DNA of 64,000 bases from Actinomycetales bacterium Actino_02 (GTDB lineage: Bacteria; Actinomycetota; Actinomycetes; Propionibacteriales; Propionibacteriaceae): contig LUYM01000030.1 of NCBI GenBank assembly GCA_001603275.1, positions 124,001-188,000 of the forward strand, written 5' to 3'. Position numbers and translations under genes: made by a program. Shown here in pieces: positions 9,183-18,877 of the stretch (its first letter is position 1; each line of letters opens with the position of its first letter). The notes beneath the pieces were generated by a model, which saw only the letters and a list, made by a program, of their open reading frames with translations, had not been told where the DNA came from and ran no database searches.

Positions 9183-9200
9183 GACACCAGTGTTGGTGTC
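9183..9200. promoter_or_regulatory. Perfect inverted repeat before glpF
   Basis: GACACCA-GTGT-TGGTGTC, two perfect 7-base arms around a 4-base spacer, ends 18 bases before the glpF start codon. It can be an operator for the divergent SorC-type regulator or a leader hairpin close to the ribosome-binding region; the sequence cannot decide. Confidence 0.5.
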
Positions 9201-9218
9201 GGAAAGCGAGCAATCACG

Positions 9219-9962
9219 ATGCTTCCAACTGTTTTCCTGTCGGAGGTCGTTGGCACCGCCATTCTTGTCCTCCTCGGCTGTGGCGTTGTGGCGAACAACC
9301 TCCTCGCCAAGACCAAGGGGCACGGATCGGGCACTCTGCACATCAACTGGGGATGGGGTCTCGCCGTCTTCGCTGGCGTCGTTGTCTCCTACAAGTCCGG
9401 TGCGCACCTGAACCCGGCCGTCACGTTCGGCGTGATGGCGTCGGGCGCCAAGGAGTTCGTCCCCGGTGTGCCGGTTGACGCAGCTTCCATCGCCACCTAC
9501 CTGGCCGGCCAGATGGTCGGCGCCTTCATCGGCGCAGTCGTGTGCTGGCTGGCGTACAAGCAGCACTTCGATGAGGATGCCCCCGAGGGCTACAAGCTGG
9601 GCGTGTTCTCCACCGGTCCCGAGATCCGCAACTACGGCTGGAACTTCATGACCGAGCTCATCGGCACCTTCGTTCTGGTTCTGTTCATCCTCGGCCTCGG
9701 CCACTGGACCGGCGGTCAGCTCGGCTGGCTCGGCGCTCTGCCCGTTGGCCTGCTGGTTGTCGGTATCGGTACCTCGCTCGGTGGCCCCACCGGATACGCC
9801 ATCAACCCGGCTCGTGACCTCGGCCCCCGTATTGCCCACGCTGTCCTGCCGATCCCGAACAAGGGCTCGTCTGACTGGGCGTACTCCTGGGTTCCGGTCT
9901 TCGGCCCCATCGTCGGTGGTGTGATCGCCGGCCTGACCGCTGGCTTCCTGCTGCCGGCCTGA
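9219..9962 (+). CDS. glpF: Glycerol facilitator, MIP/aquaglyceroporin family
   Basis: This inner-membrane channel of 247 residues lets glycerol enter by diffusion before GlpK traps it. Both pore half-helix motifs are present: NPA in AHLNPAVTFG (residue about 66) and NPAR followed by Asp in INPARDLGPR (residue about 194). The Asp after the second motif is typical of glycerol facilitators rather than water-only channels. Six hydrophobic segments are evident. It leads the glpFK pair and diverges from the regulator and glpABC. The ATG at 9219 has GGAAAG upstream at slightly long spacing. Confidence 0.94.
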   Translation: MLPTVFLSEVVGTAILVLLGCGVVANNLLAKTKGHGSGTLHINWGWGLAVFAGVVVSYKSGAHLNPAVTFGVMASGAKEFVPGVPVDAASIATYLAGQMVGAFIGAVVCWLAYKQHFDEDAPEGYKLGVFSTGPEIRNYGWNFMTELIGTFVLVLFILGLGHWTGGQLGWLGALPVGLLVVGIGTSLGGPTGYAINPARDLGPRIAHAVLPIPNKGSSDWAYSWVPVFGPIVGGVIAGLTAGFLLPA

Positions 9963-9975
9963 TAACCAACAAATC

Positions 9976-10010
9976 GGTGGGTGGGTCCGGTGATCCCGGG
10001 CTCACCCACC
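9976..10010 (+). other. Hairpin in the glpF-glpK gap
   Basis: GGTGGGTG (9976-9983) pairs with CACCCACC (10003-10010) around a 19-base loop, 13 bases after the glpF stop. There is no T tract. It may stabilise the glpF transcript or partly attenuate into glpK. Confidence 0.4.
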
Positions 10011-10100
10011 ACCTCACCCGCCCCTGAAAACAACGAGCGGGCCGGTGGCCGCCGACCCGCTCAGACTCTCCATTCAACAATGACGTGGAAGGAATTATCC

Positions 10101-11621
10101 ATGGCCGACAAGTACATCCTCGCGATTGACCAGGGAACGACCAGTTCCCGCGCAATCGTCTTCAACCACGAAGGCCGCATCGTCTCCGTGGGCCAGAAGG
10201 AGCACGAGCAGATCTTCCCGCGTGCGGGCTGGGTCGAGCACAACCCGATTGAGGTCTGGGACGCCGTCCGCGAGGTCGTCGCCGAGGCTCTGGCCAAGTC
10301 CAGCCTCAACAAGGAGAACATCCAGGCTGTTGGCGTCACCAACCAGCGCGAGACCACGGTCGTCTGGAACAAGGAGACCGGTCTCCCGGTCTACAACGCG
10401 ATCGTTTGGCAGGACACCCGTACCTCCAAGATCGTCGAGGACCTGGGCGGCGCTGAGGGTCAGGACAAGTACAAGGCTCGCGTCGGTCTGCCGCTGGCCA
10501 CCTACTTCTCCGGCCCCAAGGTCAAGTGGATCCTGGACAACGTCGAAGGCGCTCGCGCCGACGCCGAGGCCGGCAAGCTGCTCATGGGCAACATGGACAC
10601 CTGGGTCATCTGGAACCTGACCGGTGGTGTCGACGGCGGCGTGCACGTCACCGACCCGACCAACGCTTCCCGCACCATGCTGATGGATCTGAAGACCCTC
10701 AGCTGGGATCCGGAGATCGCAGCCGACATGGGCATCCCGATGAGCATGCTCCCGGCCATCAAGTCCTCCTCCGAGGTCTACGGCTACGGCCGCGAGCAGG
10801 GTCTGCTCGGTGGCGTCCCGATCGCAGGCGACCTGGGCGACCAGCAGGCTGCAACCTTCGGCCAGGCCGCGTTCAAGGCCGGCATGGCGAAGAACACCTA
10901 CGGCACCGGCTGCTTCATGATCATGAACACCGGCGAGGAGATCGTTCCTTCGAAGAACGGCCTGCTGACCACTGTCTGCTACAAGATCGGCGACCAGAAG
11001 ACCATCTACGCCCTTGAGGGCTCGATCGCAGTGACCGGTTCGCTGGTGCAGTGGCTGCGCGACAACCTGAAGATGTTCTCCTCTGCTCCGGAGATCGAAG
11101 AGCTCGCCGCGTCCGTTGATGACAACGGTGGCTGCTACTTCGTCCCGGCGTTCTCCGGCCTGTTCGCTCCGTACTGGCGCTCCGACGCCCGCGGCGCGAT
11201 CGTCGGCCTGACCCGCTTCGTCAACCGTGGCCACATCGCCCGCGCCGTCCTGGAGGCCACCGCCTACCAGACCCGCGAGGTCCTGGACGCCATGGAAGCC
11301 GACTCCGGTGTGAAGCTGGCCGAGCTCAAGGTCGACGGCGGCATGACTGCCAACGAGACCCTGATGCAGTTCCAGGCTGATCAGCTCGGCGTGCCGGTGG
11401 TTCGTCCGGTCGTCGCTGAGACCACTGCCCTTGGTGCGGCCTACGCGGCCGGTATCGCCACTGGCTACTGGAACGGCGAAGCCGACGTCATCGCCAACTG
11501 GGCCGAGGACAAGCGCTGGGTGCCGAGTGCAGAGCAGGACGAGCGTGCTCGCCTGTACCGCAACTGGAAGAAGGCCGTTACCAAGACCTTCGACTGGGTC
11601 GATGGAGACGTTGCCATCTGA
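10101..11621 (+). CDS. glpK: Glycerol kinase
   Basis: The 506-residue FGGY-family enzyme phosphorylates glycerol to sn-glycerol 3-phosphate, the substrate of GlpABC. The N-terminal ATP phosphate loop [10 protein letters not shown] is present, as are the catalytic region ([13 protein letters not shown]) and the adenine-site segment ([11 protein letters not shown]). The ATG at 10101 has GGAAGGA upstream and gives the family N-terminus [12 protein letters not shown]; the open frame upstream to 9981 lies in the glpF-glpK spacer. Codons in glpF and glpK are visibly optimised (e.g. AAG, AAC, GGC), suggesting high expression. A strong hairpin follows. Confidence 0.97.
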   Translation: MADKYILAIDQGTTSSRAIVFNHEGRIVSVGQKEHEQIFPRAGWVEHNPIEVWDAVREVVAEALAKSSLNKENIQAVGVTNQRETTVVWNKETGLPVYNAIVWQDTRTSKIVEDLGGAEGQDKYKARVGLPLATYFSGPKVKWILDNVEGARADAEAGKLLMGNMDTWVIWNLTGGVDGGVHVTDPTNASRTMLMDLKTLSWDPEIAADMGIPMSMLPAIKSSSEVYGYGREQGLLGGVPIAGDLGDQQAATFGQAAFKAGMAKNTYGTGCFMIMNTGEEIVPSKNGLLTTVCYKIGDQKTIYALEGSIAVTGSLVQWLRDNLKMFSSAPEIEELAASVDDNGGCYFVPAFSGLFAPYWRSDARGAIVGLTRFVNRGHIARAVLEATAYQTREVLDAMEADSGVKLAELKVDGGMTANETLMQFQADQLGVPVVRPVVAETTALGAAYAAGIATGYWNGEADVIANWAEDKRWVPSAEQDERARLYRNWKKAVTKTFDWVDGDVAI

Positions 11622-11638
11622 GTTCGCCAGAACTGCGA

Positions 11639-11669
11639 CAGTGCCGCCGGGGTTTCCCCGGCGGCACTG
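11639..11669 (+). terminator. Rho-independent terminator of glpFK
   Basis: Fourteen-base perfect arms CAGTGCCGCCGGGG (11639-11652) and CCCCGGCGGCACTG (11656-11669) close on a TTT loop, 18 bases after the glpK stop, followed by CTGCTTTCT. It is the clearest intrinsic-type hairpin in the window. Confidence 0.85.
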
Positions 11670-11696
11670 CTGCTTTCTGGGTCCGGACCGAAATGC

Positions 11697-11848
11697 GGGG
11701 ACGGTTCCGATTACCGTCCAGCCTTGTCAGGACGCTGCGCTACGAATCTCGGAACCGTCCCCCTTTTGTCCCGGGGACGGGCGGTGCGGTGAGGTCGGGG
11801 CGGGCGGCGAGGAGCTGGGACGTAACAGGAACCGTCCCCTTTTGTCCC
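11697..11848. repeat. GGGAC-type short palindrome cluster between glpK and murJ
   Basis: Three elements fill the convergent gap: a family A copy (11697-11719, one-base insertion), a partial family B copy (about 11751-11772) and a full 32-base family B copy (11817-11848). Family A is GGACGGT, six bases, ACCGTCC, then CC. Family B is GGGACG, ten bases, CGTCCC, then CTTTTGTCCC. The same units recur at ten other places in the window. Confidence 0.85.
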
Positions 11849-11863
11849 GGCTGGGGGAATGAC

Positions 11864-14800
11864 TCAGCGGCCGAGGACGGCGATCTCGGAGATGGTGCCC
11901 TGGTAGACGCTCTTGCCGATCGAGGGCAGCGAGGTCAGGTAGATCAGCAGGAAGCGGGTGCGCGGCGCGGTGCTGGGGACCAGCAGCGTGTCTGCGGCCA
12001 GGTCGGACGACGCCGCAACCGACTGCCACTGCTTCACCGACTGCTTAGGCGCGGAGGTCGCCGACTCGATCGGCACCATTAGCTGAACGGCGCCGCCCGG
12101 CGCCGCGGACATCACCTCGACCGAGGTCACGTCGCGAACCGCGCCCAGATCGACGATCAGTCCGACTCCCGGCTTCTGGCCGTTGAAGGTGGCCGACTTC
12201 TTGTACTTCTCCGTCACCCACGAGGTCTTGGGATTCTGGTCGATCGCCTGCAGCACCAGCTTGGCATTCTCGCCGCCGCTGCCACCGTCCTGCTTGGGGT
12301 CGAAATCGGACGCGGCGATGATCGTCAGCTTCCCCGCCGGTGCGGCACTCGGGGTGACCACTGGGCGCGGGGTCAGGATCGCCGCAGCCACCAGCCCCAC
12401 AGCCAGGACCAGGCCGAAGGTGCCGATTACGAAGGGCAGCCGAGTCTTGGGCGCAGGCGGCGCGGACGACTCGACGGCCGGCGGCGGCGGGACCGGAGTG
12501 AAACCCTCCTGACGATCCAGGGCCGAGGAGACGAACTCCTCGTCATCACCGGAGCCCACACTCGAGCTCTCCAGTGGGCTGGACACCTGGAACCGGCTGG
12601 CGGCCGGCGTCGGCAGCGGCGGAGCCACCCGGGAGACCGGGGCCGGCTCATCGGGCTCGGTGCCGTGGCGGTTCAGCCGAGCCCGCAGATCGGACACCGC
12701 GCTGGTCGGGCCGAGCACCAAGGACAGCTGGGTGGTCAGCTCGGACGCCGTCTCGATGGGCTCCGCATGGCCGCGCGGCTCCACGGACAGGATCCGGTCG
12801 ACGATCTTGTCCAGCTGCGGGGCCACGCCGGTGCGGACCTCGCTGGGCAGCGGAAGCCGTCCGTCCTTCTCCAGGACCGGGTGCAGACCGAAGGCCGGCT
12901 GCAGCGGCCAGCGCGCAATCAGGCAGGCGTACAGCAACTCGCCCAGCGCCAAGACGTCACCGGCTGCGTTGCCGACGGCCTCCTCGTCCAGACCGGCCGC
13001 ATAGCCGAGGATCTTGAGGTTGCCGGAATTGGTGATCAGCACCGTGGCTGGATTGAGCTGGCCGTGGTGCTGCCCCTGGCTGTGCAGGCCGTTCAGTGCG
13101 TCGGCGATCTCCCGGATCACCCAGGCGGTCTCGACACCGGTCAGCGGCCCGCGACGGAGCAGCTTCTCCAGAGTCTGGCCGGCGGCGTACTCGTAGACGA
13201 CGAAGGCGCCCTCGGGTGGCTCGTCGCCCTGATCCAGCAAGGTGGCCTGTTCGGTGGCATCGGGAACCAGAACGTCCAACACCCGCAGGAACCGGGCATC
13301 GGTGGCGCCGGCGGCCTGCCGGGCCGAGCGCAGCACGGCAGCCGTCCGCGGAGAGCCGGACGGAAGCAGCTGCACCAACACCGGACGGCCGAGCACGATG
13401 TCGCTGCCGAGCCAGGACTGGCTCGAGTTCCGGGCGGCCAGCAGCGTGCCCAGCCGGTAGCGACCGGCCAGTACCCGTCCGGTTCCCGGATCGACGCTTG
13501 GCTCGGGGTACTCCAGGATCACCTCGGGCGGAGCCGGTGGCGGAGTGACCTGGACGAACACGCCCACGCCGTCCGGATCGGCGGGCCGCAGCACCGGGGA
13601 CGGGGAGGCGGCCGGTGGCTCGTAGTCGCTGGGACGGCCCCGATCCGCGATCGGCTCCTCTGCGGCGGGACGCGGAATCGACTCCTCGGCGTCCTCCTCG
13701 GCGACCAGCGCCTCGGCGGCATCAGAGTCGCCGTCGTCACCGCGGCGTCGGCGCAGCACCGAAATCAGTGAGGACACCTCGTCGATGCCCAGCCGCTTGG
13801 CGACCACGAAGAAGATGCCCACCGCGGCCACCCCGGCCACGGCCAGGATCAGCAGCCGCAACCAGGTGGACGCCACCCCGGCGCCGGCCCAGGTGATCAG
13901 CCAGGCCACCAGCGCGGCCGGAGTCGAGGCCAGCACCAGCCGGGCGAGGTGCTGCCACAACGTCCTCCCATCCAGGTCGGGCAGCCGGCGTTTCAGAGAG
14001 CGATGAGTGAGGAAGACGCCCAGGAAGTAGGACGCCGAGTAGGCCAGCGCCAACCGGGCCGCGACCGTGTTCGGGTCGTTCCAGGCCAGCACGAGGGCCA
14101 CAGCCAGGGCCGCATTCGCGCCGCTGATCCAGATCTGGAGACCGAAGGGGGTCTTGGTGTTGTCGAGGGCGTAGAAGGCGCGCAGATACAGGTACTGAAT
14201 GGTGTAGGGCACCAGCCCGATCCCGAAGGCGGCCAGCGCCCAGGCCACGAAGTGGTAGTCGGCCGCACCCGCCCCGTTGCCGAAGGGGACCCGAGCGATC
14301 GGGTCGGCCAGTGCCACGAAGGCCACCGACGATGGCACCAGGAAGGTCAAGGCCAGCCGCAGTGCCCGATTCGTCTCCTCGGCAACTCCAGCCAGGTTGC
14401 CGGCCAGCGCAGCGGTCGACGCGGCCGGCAGCATGGCGGTGGCCAGGGACACGGTGAGCAGCGAATGCGGCAGGATCCAGATCAGATAGGCCTGCTGATA
14501 AGCGTTGATGCCGCCACCGGAGGCCATGTTGGTGACCACGACTTGGGCCAGTGACGTCAGCGCCACGTAGCCGACCATCCACTTGGCGACGTGGAACGTC
14601 CGGCCCAGCCCGGTGCCCTTCAGGTCGAACCGCGGACGGTAGCTGAACCCGGCCCGCTTCAGGTAGGGCAGCAGGATCAGGGTCTGCACGGCGATGCCGA
14701 GGGTGGAACCGATGCCGAGCAGCCAGACCTGCTGATCGGTGAACGCCAGGTTGCGTGAGGTCTGCGAACCCCAGAAGAACAGGTACAGGCTCAACGAGAT

Positions 14801-15349
14801 GATCGACACCACGTTGTTCAACACCGGGGCCCACATCATCGGCCCGAACTTCTCGCGGGCGTTGAGGACCTGACCGATCAGGAAGAAGACGCCGTAGAAG
14901 AAGATTTGCGGCATCGTCAGGTAGCTCATCAGCAGCAGCGTCCGCCAATGCTCGGCCATCTCCGGTGCACGCCAGGTCGGCTTGGTGTAGATCCACATCA
15001 CCAGCGGTGCAGCCACCGTGAATAGCACTGTGAGAGCGCCCAGGATCACCAGGAAACCGGTCATGATCCGGTCGACGAATGCCCGTCCGCCGTCCTCGTC
15101 CCGGCTGACCGCGCGGACGATCTGAGGCACCAGCACGTTGTTCAAGGTGCCGCCGGCCAGCAGCAGATACAGCGAACTCGGGACGGTCAGGGCCAAGGTG
15201 AGGACGTCGGCCCGCATTGTGAAGTTGCCCAGAATGAAGGCGATCAGGACGGCTCGGATCAGGCCGAGCACTCGGGAGACCATCGTCCCCGACGCCATCA
15301 CTGCGGTCGCGCTGAGCAGCTTGCGCCCAGAGTTGCTGGCTTCGCTCAT
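11864..15349 (-). CDS. murJ: Lipid II flippase MurJ/MviN fused to a pseudokinase and an extracellular domain
   Basis: An 1161-residue protein with the actinobacterial MviN layout. Residues 1 to about 530 form the 14-helix MurJ flippase that moves lipid II across the membrane. After a charged linker, residues about 620-900 resemble a protein kinase fold without clear catalytic Lys/Asp motifs, as in mycobacterial MviN, where the phosphorylated pseudokinase recruits the FHA protein FhaA. One more helix follows (FVIGTFGLVLAVGLVAAAIL, about 970-993), then an extracellular domain with a discoidin-like feel. The ATG at 15349 overlaps the upstream stop by four bases. Family knowledge supports the role; FhaA is not in this window. 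Confidence 0.93.
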   Translation of the reverse strand: MSEASNSGRKLLSATAVMASGTMVSRVLGLIRAVLIAFILGNFTMRADVLTLALTVPSSLYLLLAGGTLNNVLVPQIVRAVSRDEDGGRAFVDRIMTGFLVILGALTVLFTVAAPLVMWIYTKPTWRAPEMAEHWRTLLLMSYLTMPQIFFYGVFFLIGQVLNAREKFGPMMWAPVLNNVVSIISLSLYLFFWGSQTSRNLAFTDQQVWLLGIGSTLGIAVQTLILLPYLKRAGFSYRPRFDLKGTGLGRTFHVAKWMVGYVALTSLAQVVVTNMASGGGINAYQQAYLIWILPHSLLTVSLATAMLPAASTAALAGNLAGVAEETNRALRLALTFLVPSSVAFVALADPIARVPFGNGAGAADYHFVAWALAAFGIGLVPYTIQYLYLRAFYALDNTKTPFGLQIWISGANAALAVALVLAWNDPNTVAARLALAYSASYFLGVFLTHRSLKRRLPDLDGRTLWQHLARLVLASTPAALVAWLITWAGAGVASTWLRLLILAVAGVAAVGIFFVVAKRLGIDEVSSLISVLRRRRGDDGDSDAAEALVAEEDAEESIPRPAAEEPIADRGRPSDYEPPAASPSPVLRPADPDGVGVFVQVTPPPAPPEVILEYPEPSVDPGTGRVLAGRYRLGTLLAARNSSQSWLGSDIVLGRPVLVQLLPSGSPRTAAVLRSARQAAGATDARFLRVLDVLVPDATEQATLLDQGDEPPEGAFVVYEYAAGQTLEKLLRRGPLTGVETAWVIREIADALNGLHSQGQHHGQLNPATVLITNSGNLKILGYAAGLDEEAVGNAAGDVLALGELLYACLIARWPLQPAFGLHPVLEKDGRLPLPSEVRTGVAPQLDKIVDRILSVEPRGHAEPIETASELTTQLSLVLGPTSAVSDLRARLNRHGTEPDEPAPVSRVAPPLPTPAASRFQVSSPLESSSVGSGDDEEFVSSALDRQEGFTPVPPPPAVESSAPPAPKTRLPFVIGTFGLVLAVGLVAAAILTPRPVVTPSAAPAGKLTIIAASDFDPKQDGGSGGENAKLVLQAIDQNPKTSWVTEKYKKSATFNGQKPGVGLIVDLGAVRDVTSVEVMSAAPGGAVQLMVPIESATSAPKQSVKQWQSVAASSDLAADTLLVPSTAPRTRFLLIYLTSLPSIGKSVYQGTISEIAVLGR

Positions 15350-17328
15350 TCGGCCCTCTCCGGCACGGCATCACTCTTGGCGGCGGCGTCACGGCGCCGC
15401 ACCTGGCGGATTCGGAAGGCGGTCGCGCCGATCAGCACCACGGCCGAGATCGCGACGATGATCCAGGCCACCATGCCGAGGTCGGTGACCTCGACCACGA
15501 TCCGGGTGCCCTCGTTGATCCGATGCCCGGTCACGGAGGTCAGTTGCGCGGTCGCGCCGATCACCCCGTTCGAGCTCGCCTCCGGCCGGATGTTCACCGT
15601 CTGGCTCTGCCCAGGATCGATGGTGAACACCTTCGACGGCGGGATCGCCAGGCGCTGCGGGTTGTCCGAGACCACCTGCACGATCACCTGGATCTGGTCG
15701 GTGAGCTCATTGGTGACAGTGATCGGGAACTCATTGGTACGCGACGACATCACGAAACGGGAGCTGGCGTGCAGCTCGATGCCGTCGGTCAGAACGTGCG
15801 GGCCGAACCGGTCACTCAGTGCCCGGACCAGGTCATTGCGGCCTTGCGGATTCTGCACCCAGCTGGACGAACTGAGCCGGGCCAGCGCCGGCCCGCTTTG
15901 GGTCAGGGCCGTCGAGGTCGGAGCGATCTCCTGGTAGGTGGCGAAGTCGTGACCGATCTGTTTGAGCTGGTCGAAGTCACCCGGCGTCAGGGTTGGCACC
16001 ACCTGAACCGACAACTCGGGGCTGCCTTTCGCGGCGGTGGCCAGCAGATCGGGCAGCGAACGCGCGTTCGTCCAGTCGGGTCGGCTGTCCTCATCCTTGG
16101 CCAGATCATCGGCCGACGTGATCAGCCGCAACTGGCCGGCGGCACCGGCCACCACGGTGTTGGCCAACGAGATCAGCCGGGCCTCCAGAGACCCTGTCAC
16201 CGTTGTGGACGAGTCGGAGCCGGCCACCGGCACCACGGCAGGTCCGCCGGAGACCGGCTTGAGCACTCGGGTGGAAGCGCTGTTCTGCACCAGCACCGCA
16301 GCGTCACTCAGGCCGGCGAGGTATTCCAGCCCGGTCTCGTCCAGGACGAGACCGTTGGGGATCACCACCAGCGGCAGATCGGAGAGGTCGGCGACGTCAT
16401 TGCCGACGGTCTGGGCGCGAGCCAGGACGGCGGGTTGGTTGGCGGCTGCCGCACCGGCGACGTCCGGGTTGCCGTAGAGCGTCCGGGCGCCCCAGTCCCG
16501 ATCCAGTTGCTCGTAGCGGGCCAGCCAGCTGGCGGCGATCTGTTGGCCGGTGCCCGGCACGGTCTTGTCGCCGCTCATCACCAGATAGCCGTCGGCCTGG
16601 TCGCGCACCTCGTCCAACAGTTCTGGGTCGATCAGCCAGCTGCGTCCGGGTTCACCGGCGGCGGTGAGCAGGGTATTCAGGCGTCCGGTCAGCTCGGCGG
16701 AGAGACTCTCATTGCGGAACAGGCCGTCGACCACCTTGGTCGGGGTGGTGGACAGCAGGACCGCCGAGGTCAGCGGGACGGAGTTGCCCGGCAGGCTGAC
16801 AAAGGTGCGGATCTGGCCGGCCACGCTGTAGTTGCTGCTCTGATCCGAGGTCCCCAGCACTTGCACCCCGAAGGCGTAGGCCGCCCCGGTGGTGTCGAAG
16901 CCGAGGTCGGCCATCGTCGCCTTCAACTTGAGCTGCGTCTTCGCGCCCGGCGCGAAGGCGTCCGTGGAGCGGGTGATCAGCCGGTAGTGGTCGGGCGTGG
17001 CGGTCATCCGCGATCCCCAGCCGGACTCGGCGGCCTCGGCGCGGCGCAGCGTCGTTGGGTCACGGATCGGATCCCGGGAGCGCCACAGGATTGCCTGCAC
17101 TCCGTAGACCGGGTCCGTGCTGGCGTTGGTGACGGTGGCGCTGATCTGGACGGTGTCGTCCGGCTCGGTGCCGCTGACCGTCAGGCTGTTCAGGGTGACG
17201 CGCAGCTGCGGCGTGGCCACCGCATCGGCTGTCGTCGGGGTCAACCAGGCCAGACTTGTGGCTGCCAGCAGCACCGCGAGCGGGTAGCCCAGGGCGCGGC
17301 GCCAGTAGCTGGATCCACCGCTTGTCAC
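15346..17328 (-). CDS. DUF6049 family membrane-anchored secreted protein
   Basis: About 660 residues. An N-terminal signal or anchor (YWRRALGYPLAVLLAATSLAWL) leads into a large extracytoplasmic region that starts with a beta-sandwich (TVSGTEPDDTVQISATVTN). A C-terminal helix (MVAWIIVAISAVVLIGATAF) and a short basic tail anchor it. The arrangement DUF6049 then murJ, divergent from the CCA enzyme, matches the mycobacterial Rv3909-Rv3910 neighbourhood, which suggests an envelope role; its biochemistry is unknown. The GTG at 17328 places the signal at the N-terminus; the frame continues upstream to 17511 across the divergent pcnA start, so upstream starts are unlikely. It overlaps murJ by four bases. 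Confidence 0.85.
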   Translation of the reverse strand: MTSGGSSYWRRALGYPLAVLLAATSLAWLTPTTADAVATPQLRVTLNSLTVSGTEPDDTVQISATVTNASTDPVYGVQAILWRSRDPIRDPTTLRRAEAAESGWGSRMTATPDHYRLITRSTDAFAPGAKTQLKLKATMADLGFDTTGAAYAFGVQVLGTSDQSSNYSVAGQIRTFVSLPGNSVPLTSAVLLSTTPTKVVDGLFRNESLSAELTGRLNTLLTAAGEPGRSWLIDPELLDEVRDQADGYLVMSGDKTVPGTGQQIAASWLARYEQLDRDWGARTLYGNPDVAGAAAANQPAVLARAQTVGNDVADLSDLPLVVIPNGLVLDETGLEYLAGLSDAAVLVQNSASTRVLKPVSGGPAVVPVAGSDSSTTVTGSLEARLISLANTVVAGAAGQLRLITSADDLAKDEDSRPDWTNARSLPDLLATAAKGSPELSVQVVPTLTPGDFDQLKQIGHDFATYQEIAPTSTALTQSGPALARLSSSSWVQNPQGRNDLVRALSDRFGPHVLTDGIELHASSRFVMSSRTNEFPITVTNELTDQIQVIVQVVSDNPQRLAIPPSKVFTIDPGQSQTVNIRPEASSNGVIGATAQLTSVTGHRINEGTRIVVEVTDLGMVAWIIVAISAVVLIGATAFRIRQVRRRDAAAKSDAVPERAE

Positions 17329-17434
17329 CGTCCTATCGTACGGGGGTCGCTGAGCCGGTCCGTCCCGGACGCGCTCAGCCCGGCGACCCGGCTGACGGGC
17401 CGCGGGTGCGTTCGCCCCGGTAGACTGCTCGGTC

Positions 17435-18877
17435 GTGCCTGACCTGACTGCTGATCGCCGCGCCGCGCTGGACGCCGTGCTGGCCGCCGGGCCGAAAGTG
17501 CGCCAGCTCACCGAAGCCTTCGCCGCTGCGGGCCATGAGCTCTACCTGGTCGGCGGATCGGTCCGCGACGCCCTGCTGGGACGCCTGGGCACCGACCTGG
17601 ACTACACCACCTCTGCGCACCCGGACCAGATCGAGCAGATCGTTCGCAGGTTCACCAAGGCCGTGTGGGACGTCGGCCGCGCTTACGGCACCATCGCCTG
17701 CCGGATCGATGACGAGAAGTCCTGGCTGGTCGAGATCACCACCTTCCGGGCCGACAGCTACGTCGATCACAGCCGCAAACCCGAGGTCGTCTTTGGCGAT
17801 CACCTCGGTGGTGATCTGATCCGACGCGACTTCACCATCAACGCCATGGCCCTGGACACCGTGACCGGCGAGCTGCTCGACCCGTTCAAGGGCCTGGACG
17901 ACCTGGAAGCCGCCGTGATCCGAACCCCGTCGGCGCCGGAGATCTCGTTCTCCGACGACCCGCTGCGGATGATGCGGGCGGCCCGATTCGCTTCCCAGCT
18001 GGGCTTCCGGCCGGCCCCCGACGTTGTCGAGGCCATGAAGGCCGATGCCGGGCGGATCACCATCATCTCCGCCGAGCGGGTCCGCGACGAGCTGACCAAG
18101 CTGATGTTGTCGGCCGACCCCCGTCCGGGCCTGGAGCTGCTGGTCGACACCGGGCTGGCCGACATCGTCCTGCCGGAACTGCCGGCGCTGCGGATGGAAT
18201 CCGACGAGCACAACCGGCACAAGGATGTCTTCGAGCACACGCTGACCGTGATCGAGCAGTCGATCGAGCTGGAGCGGGCCCGGGGCCACGCCCCGGACCT
18301 GGTCGGACGCCTGGCCGCGCTGTTCCACGACATCGGCAAGCCGCGGACGCGTCGCTTCGAGCCCGGTGGCAAGGTCTCCTTCCACCATCACGACGTAGTC
18401 GGGGCCAAGATGACCCGCAAGCGGATGGAGGCGCTGCACTTCTCCAATGACGAGATCAAGGCGGTCGCCAAGCTCGTCGAGCTGCATCTGCGCTTCCACG
18501 GGTACGGCGAGGGGCAGTGGACGGATTCGGCGGTGCGCCGCTACGTCCGCGATGCCGGCGATCAGCTGGAGCGACTGCACATTCTGACCCGCTCGGACTG
18601 CACGACCCGCAACCAGCGCAAGGCCGACACCTTGCGCCGCTCCTATGAGGAGTTGGAGTGGCGGATCGACGAGTTGGCCGCCCAGGAGGAGCTGGACTCG
18701 ATGCGTCCGGATCTGGACGGGACGCAGATCATGGAGCTGCTCGGCATCGGGCCCGGACGGGACGTGGGCGCGGCCTACAAGTATCTGTTGGAACGTCGAA
18801 TCGACGACGGCCCGCTCGGTGAGCAGCGGGCGAAGGACGAGCTGTTGGCCTGGTGGGCTGCGCGGCAGGAGAACTGA
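17435..18877 (+). CDS. pcnA: CCA-adding tRNA nucleotidyltransferase
   Basis: This 480-residue enzyme adds or repairs the 3' CCA end of tRNAs. Motifs run in order: the nucleotidyltransferase GGSVRDALLG near residue 36 with DLD catalytic acids, the RRDFTINAMAL motif, the tRNA-binding head, and a C-terminal HD domain (ALFHDIGKPRTRR, about residue 290) typical of actinobacterial enzymes. The NUDIX gene that sits beside it in mycobacteria is absent. The start is GTG at 17435. The stop abuts the next ATG with no gap, so it is cotranscribed with the HAD phosphatase. Confidence 0.94.
   Translation: MPDLTADRRAALDAVLAAGPKVRQLTEAFAAAGHELYLVGGSVRDALLGRLGTDLDYTTSAHPDQIEQIVRRFTKAVWDVGRAYGTIACRIDDEKSWLVEITTFRADSYVDHSRKPEVVFGDHLGGDLIRRDFTINAMALDTVTGELLDPFKGLDDLEAAVIRTPSAPEISFSDDPLRMMRAARFASQLGFRPAPDVVEAMKADAGRITIISAERVRDELTKLMLSADPRPGLELLVDTGLADIVLPELPALRMESDEHNRHKDVFEHTLTVIEQSIELERARGHAPDLVGRLAALFHDIGKPRTRRFEPGGKVSFHHHDVVGAKMTRKRMEALHFSNDEIKAVAKLVELHLRFHGYGEGQWTDSAVRRYVRDAGDQLERLHILTRSDCTTRNQRKADTLRRSYEELEWRIDELAAQEELDSMRPDLDGTQIMELLGIGPGRDVGAAYKYLLERRIDDGPLGEQRAKDELLAWWAARQEN

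Noticed and set aside
13737-15392. 551-codon open frame opposite to murJ, and other long frames such as 4361-6355, 53043-54008 and 54616-55707
   Set aside because: They lie inside strongly supported genes in another frame or strand. Long shadow frames are expected at this G+C content, and their translations are Arg/Pro/Gly-rich low-complexity sequence.
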